Source: Diplonema japonicum (taxonomy: Eukaryota > Euglenozoa > Diplonemea > Diplonemida > Diplonemidae). From it: a stretch of DNA of 64,000 nucleotides. Below the pieces are notes generated by a model. It made no database searches, was not told the DNA's origin, and saw only the letters and a list, made by a program, of their open reading frames with translations. Location: positions 558,001-622,000 of the forward strand of contig OZ025674.1 of assembly GCA_964019335.1 (NCBI GenBank), in the 5' to 3' direction. Shown here in pieces: positions 54,640 through 64,000 of the stretch (positions are counted from its first letter, which is position 1; each line of letters begins with the position of its first letter). The position numbers were made by a program, and so were the translations under genes.

Positions 54640-56508
54640 ATGGAGCGGAGAATATCCCCAAAGAGACACATAGGGAGGGTCCCGCTGGAGCCGCTGTCGC
54701 CTTATGAGCATCTAAGCAGGGAAGGCTGGAGGGAGAGGGATATGGACAGGGACGCCAGGGAAAAAGACGAAGATGCCACCTACGTATTCATGCACGGTAA
54801 GGGGAACAAGGAGACCGTTCGGCAGTACGACGCTAAGCGGGGAGTCATGAGAACAAATTCGTTTACACCACCAAGAGACAGAGGCGCCAGGGATAGGGAT
54901 GAGGGGTACACCCGCTACAGAGACCGTGAAAGCCGACACCACACACCGCAAAAAGACTACAATCACTACGACGAGTTTAAGTACGAAGATGCATGGCATG
55001 GTGATGCTAGTGGTCACTCATGGGACCACAGACCGTACGATGATGATAAGCGGTACCATGGCGGGGATACAAGGGACTACTCATATGATAGGAGGAGGTC
55101 ACGAAGCAGAAGCAGAAGCAGAAGCAGAAGTAGGAGTGGGAGCAGGGGCAGGGACAGGGACAGGGACAGATACGACATCCATGGGTTCGACGACAAGGAG
55201 GTCATGGCAAATGAACTCAAAATGTATAAGCACAAGGACGCTGTTGCGACCTCTCGCATTATCGACCTGCAGCGGAAGCTTGATGCAAAGGTATTGCGTA
55301 CTCTAAGGAATATAAACCACAGTCGGCTGCGCTGGAGAGGGCGGAAGAAGAACTGAGAAGGCGTCCTAGAAGCAACGTACCACATACGTCACAGAGCTCT
55401 TCATTCACACGCCCACCCAGCCCGCAACGCGGCAGGTCGAAAACGGTGCCGAAACACTTATTTGTAAAGGCGCCCAAACAGCATCTTGCCGAAGGTGTCT
55501 TCACACTGCGACACGGCGAGCTCCTCAACAACTGGCCGGTATGTTAGGTCATCAATTCCGAACAATGCACTTTCACTGCCTCAGGTGTGGGGCTGCGGGA
55601 ATAAGCGACTGTACTCGGGATCTAAGGAGTACTGGCTGGTAACCGACGATGCGACAGATATGCCGAAGAGTAGGGGATACGTGCAGTCGAGCAAGCCACA
55701 TTGTGGTTTGATGCCTGACAAGACGACCGAATGGAAGGTGTTCGAAGAGACAGGTTGGGAGGTGGACAGAACCATCATGGTTTCTGTCACAGATGTCAGT
55801 TCACGACACCCGGAGAGCGGCAAGTTGACCAAAATGCAGCATCCTGCACCACACGACTCGCGGATAAGGAGCAGTAGTACTGGTAGAAAAGACTTTTCCC
55901 AAGCAAAAGCACAGCTACTAAGAGGTGTTGTTCTGCGTAAGGTATGGGTTTTGTCTTCGTCACCGTTTTGGTCACAGTTTTCGGCGAAAAGCGACGCCAG
56001 CGAACATTTTTTCAGCCTTGTAGAATCACATGGAGCGTACTTCTTGTCGTACCATGACTGCCGACAGGTATTGCTGCATACACCAAGATACATATCAACA
56101 GACCAACGGTGGCTATGACAAGAGAGTACCACTACCAGATGTCGTTTCCCTCTCTTTGGGTCCTTTTGAGTCCAGGAACTTCATCAAAGGCCCAACTGAG
56201 GTATGTATTTTTTGTTTAATAATAAATTACAGACATCTGACCCTGGCCTGTGCGTGACAGTTGCACTGGAGCAAGGACAGTTGGACCTTGAAGCTTTGAA
56301 CCAGCAGTCACTAGTCAGCTTTGTTCTGGCAATCTCTGTCATGTGCGAGCATAATATTCGCGCTTCGGGAAAAGCGCCGCTCACGTCGGTTGAAAACATC
56401 ACCGCTTCTCAGAAGGCAGTGCGTGAGCTGTGGGCACAGCAGATTGCCCACCCTGCACCCCAGCCTAGCGGCACATGGAAGACGCAGCCGAATGGCGTAC
56501 ACGGGTAA
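54640..56508 (+). CDS. RS-rich N-terminus fused to a W/C-containing folded domain (6 exons)
   Basis: Exons 54640-55290, 55323-55538, 55585-55941, 55978-56067, 56102-56200 and 56233-56508 join to 562 aa. The introns are 32, 46, 36, 34 and 32 nt, all phase 0. The N-terminal ~200 residues are Arg/Asp-rich with an SR dipeptide run and an RDRD tail, like splicing-factor RS domains. Residues ~270-340 carry a compact motif set: AEGVFTLRHGELLNNWP spliced to VWGCGNKRLYSG ... YWLVTD, then SSKPHCGLMPDK. The pattern G-V-F ... N-x-P-V-W ... L-Y-S ... W recurs in protist proteins of unknown function. The C-terminal ~200 residues contain another folded-looking segment. A nuclear role is inferred from the RS region only. 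Confidence 0.75.
55097..55170 (+). repeat. AGAAGC and GGGACA coding hexanucleotide repeats
   Basis: Tandem AGAAGC copies encode Arg-Ser dipeptides, followed by GGGACA copies encoding Arg-Asp. This is the core of the RS-like region. Confidence 0.9.
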
Positions 56509-56601
56509 TTAGACTAGACTCCTAGATGTATTTATTGTTAATGTTAAGTGCAGTACACTCTGCATGCTTTGCGTTGAAACACGCCACAGGCCCATCAGCA
56601 T

Positions 56602-58088
56602 ATGAGAATAGGCAGTGATGTGGGCTACTCAAGTGCCGTGCGGTATAAGATAGAACAGAGGCTTGGGGAGGGTGCTTTCGGTGTGGTGTATAGGGCGCGA
56701 TCCAACCAAAGTGGTGCCATGGTCGCTGTGAAGTCCATCACCGAGGACGATGATAAGGTCAACGTGTTACGTGAGTTAGCTTTGATGCTCCATTTTAAGG
56801 ATTGTCCGCACATACCCCAGATTTTTGGCGCCTTGCCAAACCCATCAGGTAGTGAGAATAGTGTAGTGCTGATGATGGAGCTCCTCGACATTGACTTGCA
56901 GCAATGGTTGGAGAGCCGGGCTCAGCAGATTGAAATGTCCCATGTAAGATTGCTGTTATATCAGATGCTTGGCGCACTGCACTGGTTGCATGGGTGTGGC
57001 GTCATCCACCGCGACATCAAGCTGCCCAATATGCTTCTTTACAAGGAATGGTTCTTGAAGGTCTGCGACCTTGGAGAGGCCGACATCAACGGGGAGGAAA
57101 AGAAATATGCCCGTGTCGGCACTTACGCACCTCGTGCGCCTGAATTACTCGTTAATATTTGTCCGTACAGCACAGCCACAGATGTCTGGAGTGTAGGTAT
57201 CGTGTTCCAGCACCTGCTGGCCGCGTTATATAACAAAGAAGTAGTGATCGACGAGGACAGCTGGTCCACTTCGCACGACAGTGTTATGGAAGATGTTGTG
57301 AAAGTGACGGGGATACCCTCTGACAAAATGTACGAAGAAGGCATTTTGCTCGCAGACGCTGAGTGCCCTCAGTTCCTGGACGAAGGTGACTGGGCTGGTA
57401 TGCAGAGTACATTAATCATCGCAACTTAGATATTCAAACCTTTGCGGAATTAATGCGCTCTATGAAGTACAAGAACACGAGCCCCCTGGATTGGTCAAAG
57501 GAATGGGAAGTACAAGTTCTGCCCCAAGCACAAGACCTACTAGGCAGAATGCTTTGTTTCGACCCTGCCAACCGTATCACCGTCAGTGACGCGTTGCAAC
57601 ATGAGTTTTTCACCAAAGCAGAGACCAAGGACCGCGCCCGTCGCACATTCATTGACGAGGTATCATCGATGGGTGTGGCAGTGAATCTGAACAGAGTGGA
57701 TTCACCTTTCATATTCGACAACTCAGATGCTGAGACGCGGTTGCAACAACTTGTCACGCACCTTCGAAAGGAGTCGGAGCACGAAGCTGCGGAAGGGAAC
57801 AGCAAAGTGGATGAGTATTACATGCACAGGAAGAGGATAATAGGCAACATGATGATCTCGCCTCTTGTTGTTCCTGAGGAGGTAAACCGTGCAAGGAGCA
57901 CACTCTTCCAGCGTTCCAGAGATAAGTTGCTGATGAAACGTGATCAAAAGACCGTCCTCCCCAGGAGCATGACAATCGGAGGTTTGTGCAACTTCGACAA
58001 CTTAGACGCAAGCGAAGAATACATGACTCGCAGCAACAGTATGCATGGCATCGCGGTGTTTCCAAGCCCCGATGTTAAGAGGCACTGA
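56602..58088 (+). CDS. CMGC-like protein kinase (2 exons)
   Basis: Exons 56602-57397 and 57430-58088 (32-nt phase-1 intron) join to 484 aa. The kinase domain is at ~15-330: GEGAFGVVY, VAVKS, HRDIKLPNML, DLGEA in place of DFG, and APRAPELL. The latter resembles the Arg-containing APE region of CMGC kinases (CDK/MAPK/RCK). The C-lobe continues after the splice with DLLGRMLCFDPANRITVSDAL, the normal CMGC helix I motif, confirming the intron. The C-terminal ~130 residues are charged and probably regulatory. DLG is seen in some active kinases, so activity is likely. No TxY dual-phosphorylation motif is evident. Confidence 0.87.
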
Positions 58089-58270
58089 CCTGTCGTTGTA
58101 GCGACCACAGACCACCTGTGGACAGCGAGCACTTAGATGGTGTACGTACTGCATGTCACCTAGTTTCATTTCGCACCTCTCGCTTGTTGTAGGGCGGGCA
58201 GGTGGTTTTGTTTATGTTTTTACAAGTGTTAATTTAACATCACATACCCGAGTATAGTCACACAGACAAC

Positions 58271-58810
58271 ATGGTGAGGGTGTACGTGCTGAGGCACGAG
58301 AGGAGGGGGCATGACCAATCTCACAAGTCAAGGCTCACTGCAGAAGGCAGTAGCAATGCAGAGAAACTGGTAAAGAGCCTCCGTGAACTTGGGGTGAACA
58401 AGGTGTACTGTTCGCCCTTTTTGAGAGCCATTGAAACTGTGGCACCGTATTGTAGAACACACGAAATCTCCTTACGTATCGAGTGGGGTCTTTGTGAGCT
58501 GCTTGCATCGAAACAGCATGCAGAATTTAGCGATCCGGCACCTGAACCTGAAGAACTCTTTGGCTGCTCTAGAGCCTCTTATACATCAGTAGTGCCCCCT
58601 GACACTTGTCGCTATCGAGAGGGCAAGACGCTCCTTAAAAGCCGTGTCAGTACCTTTTTGTACAATCTGCGCCAAATCGTAGAGCCGTCTGATGTTGTGC
58701 TACTGTGCACCCATATGCATGTCTGCAATGTTATTATGCAGGAAGAACAAGAAGACCACCCCCTAAATTTTGTATACCCACAAGGGGCCGTTACGCCTGT
58801 ACAGATTTGA
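58271..58810 (+). CDS. Histidine phosphatase superfamily (phosphoglycerate mutase-like) protein
   Basis: 179 aa, single exon. The start is five bases after a CACACAG acceptor. The RHG core is VLRHERRG (nucleophile His, with Glu in place of Gly), then SPFLRAIET, the acidic residue in EWGLCELL, and the second His in LLCTHMHVCN. The family includes small-molecule and protein phosphatases; the substrate cannot be predicted. It is somewhat short but complete for the one-domain class. The neighbouring kinase gene at 56602 may or may not be functionally linked. Confidence 0.85.
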   Translation: MVRVYVLRHERRGHDQSHKSRLTAEGSSNAEKLVKSLRELGVNKVYCSPFLRAIETVAPYCRTHEISLRIEWGLCELLASKQHAEFSDPAPEPEELFGCSRASYTSVVPPDTCRYREGKTLLKSRVSTFLYNLRQIVEPSDVVLLCTHMHVCNVIMQEEQEDHPLNFVYPQGAVTPVQI

Positions 58811-58889
58811 TTATTTACAATGTACGCAGGCAGGGGGAATGCTTTTGGAAACGTCATCGACACGACCAACCACAACCAACACCACAGGA

Positions 58890-60498
58890 ATGGTGAGGGC
58901 ATATGGAGCACATCGCCTGCTGTGGCTGCTGCTTGTGTATGTCGAGCTTGCATCGGTGCGAAGTGAGACAGAAGTGAGCCTGCACACTGGTGAGGGCGAC
59001 GTGGAGCTTGAGGAAGGCATCGACTACTGGGTATTCCCAACGTCGGGGAGCGGTGTGGTGCACGAGGCTGGTGTTGTTCATATTCCGATGTTCGGGTGTT
59101 TTAAGGCGTCGGGACTGAAATTTAAGCACCCACGGGTAGCAGTCATACGACGTGGGCAGTGCTCGTTCCAAGAGAAAGTGGACATCGCTGCACAGATGAA
59201 CGTCTCGGCAGTCATGGTGTACAACCAGGGCACCAATGAGGAAGGCCTGCTGCATGCGCCGTACATCACCCACAACCACGGGCTGCCTATCATCTTCCTC
59301 ACACTTGAAGCAGGCATGATGTTGTCCTCATACACAGGACCCATTAGCATTACAACAACACCATCTTTTTCTTGCATAAGAGACAGACGTCATGTATGAT
59401 TAACAATTAACATCTTTTACGTTCTTACAGCGCTTCGCAGATGTAGCCAGCAATTTTGCCGAAGTCGATGCGAGTGAGATGAAAAACATGAACACGTCTG
59501 TAGAGGTTCTTAAAGCTCTGAAGGAGGCAGATGGTATCAATGGGTTTCACTTAGTAGTGCGCACGGGGAACGTGCCTCTCGTAACACACTTCATAGCGAA
59601 GGGTGCTGCAGTGAACGCCAAGAATCCCACAAGCAATGAAACGGCACTGCATTGTGCAGCAAGCTATGGCAGGATAGGAGTTGCCCTGCTGCTGCTTGAA
59701 GCAGGCGCTGACATCGAGGCCGTCGACCTAAAAGGAAGGACGCCTCTTGGTGCAGCGGTGTTGGCTGATTATCCCTTGGTAGTGAAAATGTTGCTTGAAT
59801 ACGGCGCAGATGTGCACCACGTGGATGCCGTGGGGCAGTCACTGCTATGGTACGCATGCATCAAGCACGCCTCGATGTGCGACTTGCTACTGCAGTGGGG
59901 CGCGGATCCAAACTACCAAGCTACTTCAAACCCCCATTCACCTCTGCACCACGCATCTTTGAAAGGGAGAAGAGACGTCATCAAGGTGCTGTTGAAATGG
60001 GGAGCTGACCCAACCATCAGGTCCCGCAATGCGAAGCACCTGCCAGCTGACTTGGCGATGTCACCCCCGGTGCGCCAGCTGCTGGACCCTCAGTCAACCA
60101 TCTCTCAGTCATTTTCATTTTTTGAGTTGGAGGATTTTGATACGGATCTTCACTTTCTGGATTTTATGACAGCTCTTTGCATCATCTCTTTCGTTTATCT
60201 CGGGCACCACAATGGGCCCTTCAAACACCTCCTCTTACGCGGTTTAGCACAGCTTCTTGTTGTCATGTGGGTATGTTCGTACAAGCACCTCCACTTCTAT
60301 TGCAGACGCTGTTCGATGATGGTGCGCCTCAGCCAATGGCCAGCTTCTTTATATTTGCTGTTTACAATGTATGCAAGATATGATACAATATGACAAGCAC
60401 AGGCGTTCGATTCGGAGACAACAGGCATGATGGGGGTGAAGCTGTCTGCATCCTTGTTCTGGATGTCTAAATGGTGGGAGATTTTTGGAGAGTTTTAG
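58890..60498 (+). CDS. Signal peptide - PA domain - ankyrin repeats - C-terminal hydrophobic segments (4 exons)
   Basis: Exons 58890-59393, 59431-60270, 60306-60368 and 60403-60498 join to 500 aa (introns 37, 35 and 34 nt, phase 0). A signal peptide (LLWLLLVYVELASVRS) precedes a protease-associated (PA) domain, with VAVIRRGQCSFQEKVDIAAQ and SAVMVYNQG, in exon 1. Exon 2 holds about four ankyrin repeats (TALHCAASYGR, EAGADIEAVDLKGRTPLGAAV, EYGADVHHVDAVGQSLLWYA, KWGADPTIRS). Hydrophobic segments follow (FMTALCIISFVYLG; GLAQLLVVMW; ASFFIFAVYN). With a cleaved signal and no TM before the ankyrins, these would lie in the lumen or outside, which is unusual. The start is two bases after CACCACAG. Confidence 0.78.
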
Positions 60499-60547
60499 TT
60501 AAGCGGATTTTTTCGATACAAAAGCCTTCATCTAGGCATGCAATAAA

Positions 60548-61759
60548 ATGGACAAGAGCACTGCTGCAATCAACCGCCATGCAGCCAGCATTGAGCGTGT
60601 CATCGCCGCCTTGCGGAGCACTCGCCTTGATGAAGTCAAGAAGGGAACCTTAGATACATGGGCGGATGAGCTGGAAACAGGTTTGAGTGGCATGCAGGAG
60701 CTGGTCCACAGGAGGGGACGATCCAGATATGTTTCGCATGCCCACCAGGATCACAACGTGTACGAGTCCGCTCCGGGGGTCTTAGCTGGCTCCCTGCATG
60801 TTATGTTGGAAGGCCTGGCACACAAGGTACGGGCGACGAGGGCGGGCTGTTATCTAGTGTCTCATGGTGTAGCACGTGCAGTGGGCATGGTAGGGACACT
60901 GCCGCAGGAGAGGAGTGCCGCTTCGGACGACGCATGGACTACTCATGTCATGGCATCAGGTATCGGGGTTAATGTCCACACAAAGGTCTCTATTGACAAC
61001 TCGTCCTCTTTGTCACGGGCCACAGCGAAGAATATGTTGTGCTTTCCACTGCCGTCGATAACGAACAGCACGTGCATAGGTGTCGTCCAGTTGTTTGACA
61101 AGGACGACGGGAAAGCCGTCTTTACGTCTTCCGACGAGTCCGCAGTGGCTGCTTCGCTTGATGTGCTGTCATACATGCTGCAGTTCTATCCTGTCACTCC
61201 ATTGCTATGGAAGTTTGACAGCAGAATCTTGCAGAAGGCGAGAAGGTTCACCCCTCCTGAACCGCCGTTGCAGTTTGGTGACAAGCCCCTGTATGACAAA
61301 CAGCTGGTCTACAGGACATCACAATCGAGCAAGTTGTTCATTAAAAAGCTCCGGCAATGTACAGCATCCCTTGACAATGGGGGTGCCGTTCCTGTGGACA
61401 AACAGTGCGACCTGTATGACGTTGAGGAATATGTTGAGAAGCTAGAGGACTGTTGGAAGAATGGCATTGACCTGAATGTAGAGTATCAGTGTAACGATGA
61501 GTACACGACACGTAAGACACGCGACCTTCGTGAGGAAGCAACAAAAAGAACGAAGCAGCTTACGGTAGCATACGAAAACCTCGAGGAAGTAGAAAAGAGG
61601 TGCGAGGAGTATAAGCTTTCTTATGAAGGCATTGTTTCGGATATACGAGATCTGACGGCAGAAGATCGACCAAAGACACGTTGTTTCCTGGCCCCCAGAC
61701 CCCCTCGGGGGTTAATCAGAAAAAGGAGTCGAGCCTTAGTAGGGCCGGTGCTAGCTTAG
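60548..61759 (+). CDS. GAF-domain protein with C-terminal coiled coil
   Basis: 403 aa, single exon. Residues ~80-220 look like a GAF domain: RAGCYLVSHGVARAVGMVG, then NMLCFPLPS ... CIGVVQLFDKDDGKAVFTSSDE and helix ASLDVLSYML. GAF domains bind small molecules such as cyclic nucleotides or serve dimerisation. A coiled coil follows at ~310-375 (REEATKRTKQLTVAYENLEEVEKRCEEY). The last ~25 codons are Pro/Arg-rich and could reflect a missed intron. The next gene starts only 47 nt after the stop. The ligand is unknown. Confidence 0.7.
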   Translation: MDKSTAAINRHAASIERVIAALRSTRLDEVKKGTLDTWADELETGLSGMQELVHRRGRSRYVSHAHQDHNVYESAPGVLAGSLHVMLEGLAHKVRATRAGCYLVSHGVARAVGMVGTLPQERSAASDDAWTTHVMASGIGVNVHTKVSIDNSSSLSRATAKNMLCFPLPSITNSTCIGVVQLFDKDDGKAVFTSSDESAVAASLDVLSYMLQFYPVTPLLWKFDSRILQKARRFTPPEPPLQFGDKPLYDKQLVYRTSQSSKLFIKKLRQCTASLDNGGAVPVDKQCDLYDVEEYVEKLEDCWKNGIDLNVEYQCNDEYTTRKTRDLREEATKRTKQLTVAYENLEEVEKRCEEYKLSYEGIVSDIRDLTAEDRPKTRCFLAPRPPRGLIRKRSRALVGPVLA

Positions 61760-61806
61760 CCTTTTCTTTAAGCATTCACAGCAGCTTCTTCATTTCAGGA
61801 TATGAT

Positions 61807-63373
61807 ATGCTTGCGCCAATACGGGACGGACTGCAGGAGAGCGCAAAAGACATGCCGGGACTAAGGAACACGGTGCGGCTCACGCTGCCTGTCGGTCCAA
61901 AGCCAGGGAAGCCCAGCCTTGATTTAAGCACAACAGCAGGAAGTGAAAGGCTTAAAGCAGCAGCATTGAAACAAGTTTCAACGGCCACCCAGATGCGTGA
62001 GGAGTTCTGGAATGACAAGGTAAGCGAGGCGCTGAAGCACGAACAGGAGTGTGCTGTTGCAAAACAGGAATGGCTTCAACAAAACCATGAAACCAAGTTA
62101 AACCAAGTGAAACAGCAGAAAGCCCTCAGAAGTCATATTAAGGAGAAGAGTGCTTCTTGTTGGCACGAGCATGAGGCACACAGAGCACTTGTCAAGGAAT
62201 CAACAACTCGTTTCATCCATTCATGGCTTCGCAGGAAGGCAAACCAGCGACAAGAATATACCCAGCACTTGCACGATGCTAAAGAAGCAGAGATGGCGCA
62301 TCGGCTAACGATGGCATCGAAGAAGAAGCACCGTGTTGAAACACATGTGGTATGTTGGGTTTGAGTAGTTATGCAATGCAGAATGCACTGAATGACGAAA
62401 ATGCAAAACGCAATGCGAAGCTGAAAGAGTACTACGAGAAGTTCAACACCAAGATCATGAAGAGACACTCGGAAGAGGAGGAGCATAATGAGAAGCAGTT
62501 GCAGCAACATGCGGTATGTTTATTCGTTCTAGTGATTTTGTACACGATTTGTAGGCGAACTGCTCCATGATTCGGCAGAAGCACGATGCACAGCAGATAG
62601 AGGTAGATGAGATAGCTTCAAAGGTGAGGGCAACAACGCAAGAGATGTTGCAGAAGAGAAGCGATCGGGACGTACAGCGTAAAAAAGCAGAGCTGATTCA
62701 CTTACGAGACATGCAGAAACACGATTTGAGAAAAGCGGCTGTGCGGGAGTTCCCTCTGTTGTTTCAATGGCTATTGTCAACAGAAATCAATGAGCGAAGT
62801 AGAGTGTTAAAGCGAGAGGTCAAGGAGTTGCGAGGGCTCAAGGATGCACTGCGCAGTGCGTTTAGTTCCATCTGGAACAGGATGAAAGTTGATGTCGTGA
62901 CACGCGCAAGGAGGGGGCGGTCCCTGGAAGAGAAGACAAAACAACTTTTGCTCCAGCGTGTGGGTGATGAGCACAGGCTGAAAAGAGAGCAAGCTAAGAA
63001 GGCAAGGTTGGTGAAGGAAGCCGACCGGTTGCTGTTGAAGATAATCAAAAGGCAAGAGCATCAGCAAGATTTTTTCAAAAAGCAAAGTATGTATTGCAAT
63101 TGTTTTATTGTTTCACAGAAGCAGCAGCAGCGGAGAGACAGGATCTGCTCAGCAAGCACCGCGAACGTCACAAGCAGCGTTTACTGATAGTCGCACGGCA
63201 GCAGAAGCAAGAGCTCGAGGCACCTGCAGTGGACTGGGGTACCATATGCAGTGCAACGAAGGTGTCGCGCAATGATTCAATAGCGGAGTACGAGAGGTAT
63301 GTATGTGGAGTTTCATGTATACTCACCCAGTTTGCTGTCGTTATCGGGCTTAGATGCCCCTGCGTCTCTGTAG
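61807..63373 (+). CDS. Coiled-coil protein of flagellar/axonemal type (5 exons)
   Basis: Exons 61807-62349, 62382-62513, 62555-63086, 63119-63296 and 63331-63373 join to 475 aa. The introns are 32, 41, 32 and 34 nt (phases 0, 0, 1, 2). The start lies nine bases after TTCATTTCAG; an overlapping ATG at 61802 is closed quickly. The protein is nearly all charged helix, with Lys, Glu, Arg and Gln heptads and few prolines outside the N-terminal 50. It ends SIAEYE followed by a short hydrophobic C-terminus. I recognise no named family. The GAF/coiled-coil and coiled-coil neighbours suggest a cytoskeletal neighbourhood, but polycistrons here are not functionally sorted. Confidence 0.75.
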
Positions 63374-63456
63374 CATGTGCACTTTTACAAGGGCATGTCT
63401 TACTTCACGTCCGTCATTCGTAATTCGGATTTTATTTTGTTTCAATTTACCCAGTT

Positions 63457-64000
63457 ATGATTAAAAAATGCGTCATATTGAGATGTAAGCCAGTGGTGCC
63501 GCTAGAATTGGTATTAGTAACAAAATGCATGCAATCTTACACAGGTAGCTGCCGAGCAGGACACATGGGATTTAGACGCCATAAGAAAAGAGGTGGTGCA
63601 GTCCACTGACTACGCATACAGCTCGACCCCTGCCGTTCTGGACATGATCAAGAAAAAGCGAGGAGAGATCACCTTCGCTAAAGAGTCGGATAATGGGATA
63701 AAGAGCCTCGTTGAGAAAGGAGATTTAGAAGAATTACAGAGAAGAAAGAAGTATTTGCGAAAGACAGGGAGGGGTATCTCTCTGGGGTGGCACACTGCAG
63801 AGCTGAGTATATTGAGAATGAAACCGCCAAGTGCGGAGCAAGAGAGAGACATACGGAACATCATGCAAGATGTGCGGTTTAGTTCTGTGAATGTGACGGA
63901 AGAGTACTGGAACGCAGTGCTTTGTGCCTTGGCCGTCTACGGTATGCCCAAGGTGTTGGAAGGTTTGGACGAGATGAGCCACAGCAGCGTCCCAGTGACG
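63457..64000 (+). CDS. Hypothetical protein, 3' partial (2+ exons)
   Basis: The ATG is two bases after TTTACCCAG. Exon 1 (63457-63510, 18 codons) and a 34-nt phase-0 intron (63511-63544, GTATT ... AGTAAC ... ACACAG) lead into exon 2, open from 63545 to the window edge. The visible ~170 residues are charged and helical (LDMIKKKRGEITFAKES, NGIKSLVEKGDLEELQRRKK), then EEYWNAVLCALAVYGMPKVL, which faintly resembles a PPR-type helical pair. No confident family. A further GTATG at about 63942 might be another intron. Confidence 0.6.

Noticed and set aside
63297-63544. A single 248-nt intron joining the last coiled-coil gene to the final partial gene
   Set aside because: A normal 34-nt intron (63297-63330) gives a stop at 63373, and a separate ATG with its own acceptor and 34-nt intron explains the downstream frame.
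1-64000. tRNA genes, rRNA, CRISPR arrays, insertion sequences and prokaryotic operon signals
   Set aside because: No B-box-type tRNA motif, direct-repeat array, transposase or inverted-repeat element was found on reading either strand.

Overview
The window is nuclear DNA from a flagellated protist, not a prokaryote. It carries spliceosomal introns, the ribosome-biogenesis factor Pescadillo, the splicing factor BUD31, centrin-, microtubule- and flagellum-type coiled-coil proteins, eukaryotic kinases and a terminal uridylyl/poly(A) polymerase. All recognisable genes lie on the + strand, with gaps of only tens to a few hundred bases. Most start codons sit 2 to 20 nt downstream of a pyrimidine/TAAC...CACAG acceptor that looks like the 3' end of an intron. 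This matches polycistronic transcription with spliced-leader trans-splicing, as in Euglenozoa (also dinoflagellates and perkinsids). Euglenozoa is the best fit, but the taxon cannot be fixed from the sequence alone.

I resolved 51 cis-introns by frame-consistent splicing. They are 28-50 nt long (mostly 32-35), usually start GTATG, usually end CAG, often have TAAC 8-15 nt before the AG, and 39 of 51 are phase 0. Every joined model closes to an integral reading frame.

Layout. 1-6 kb: an SFI1-like protein, a five-domain TatD/Mut7-C/CCCH/Nudix/TUTase fusion, and a basic Thr-rich protein. 6.1-7.9 kb: a low-complexity gap holding three consecutive hairpins (possible structured RNA). 7.9-19.4 kb: a membrane protein, a C2-UVR-ubiquitin-like protein, an ABHD13/BEM46-type hydrolase, a coiled coil, Pescadillo and unknowns. 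19.4-31.5 kb: a secretory/membrane block with a 3,200-residue repeat surface protein with predicted GPI signal, a bestrophin and a secreted CE2-type esterase. 31.8-40.2 kb: BUD31 and two adjacent B-box-like zinc proteins, one of them a 1,914-residue ART-like/C2/PAN giant. 40.3-50.2 kb: a PPR protein, then three coiled-coil proteins of cytoskeletal type, one with a GAS2 microtubule-binding domain. 50.3-64 kb: a globin-PH-CAP-Gly-AGC kinase, an RS-rich protein, a CMGC kinase, a histidine phosphatase, a PA-ankyrin membrane protein, a GAF protein and further coiled coils.

The neighbours do not form a metabolic operon, as expected for polycistronic clusters of unrelated genes. The most interesting objects are single-protein architectures: the globin-kinase, the RNA-processing fusion, the giant surface protein and the ART/B-box/PAN protein.
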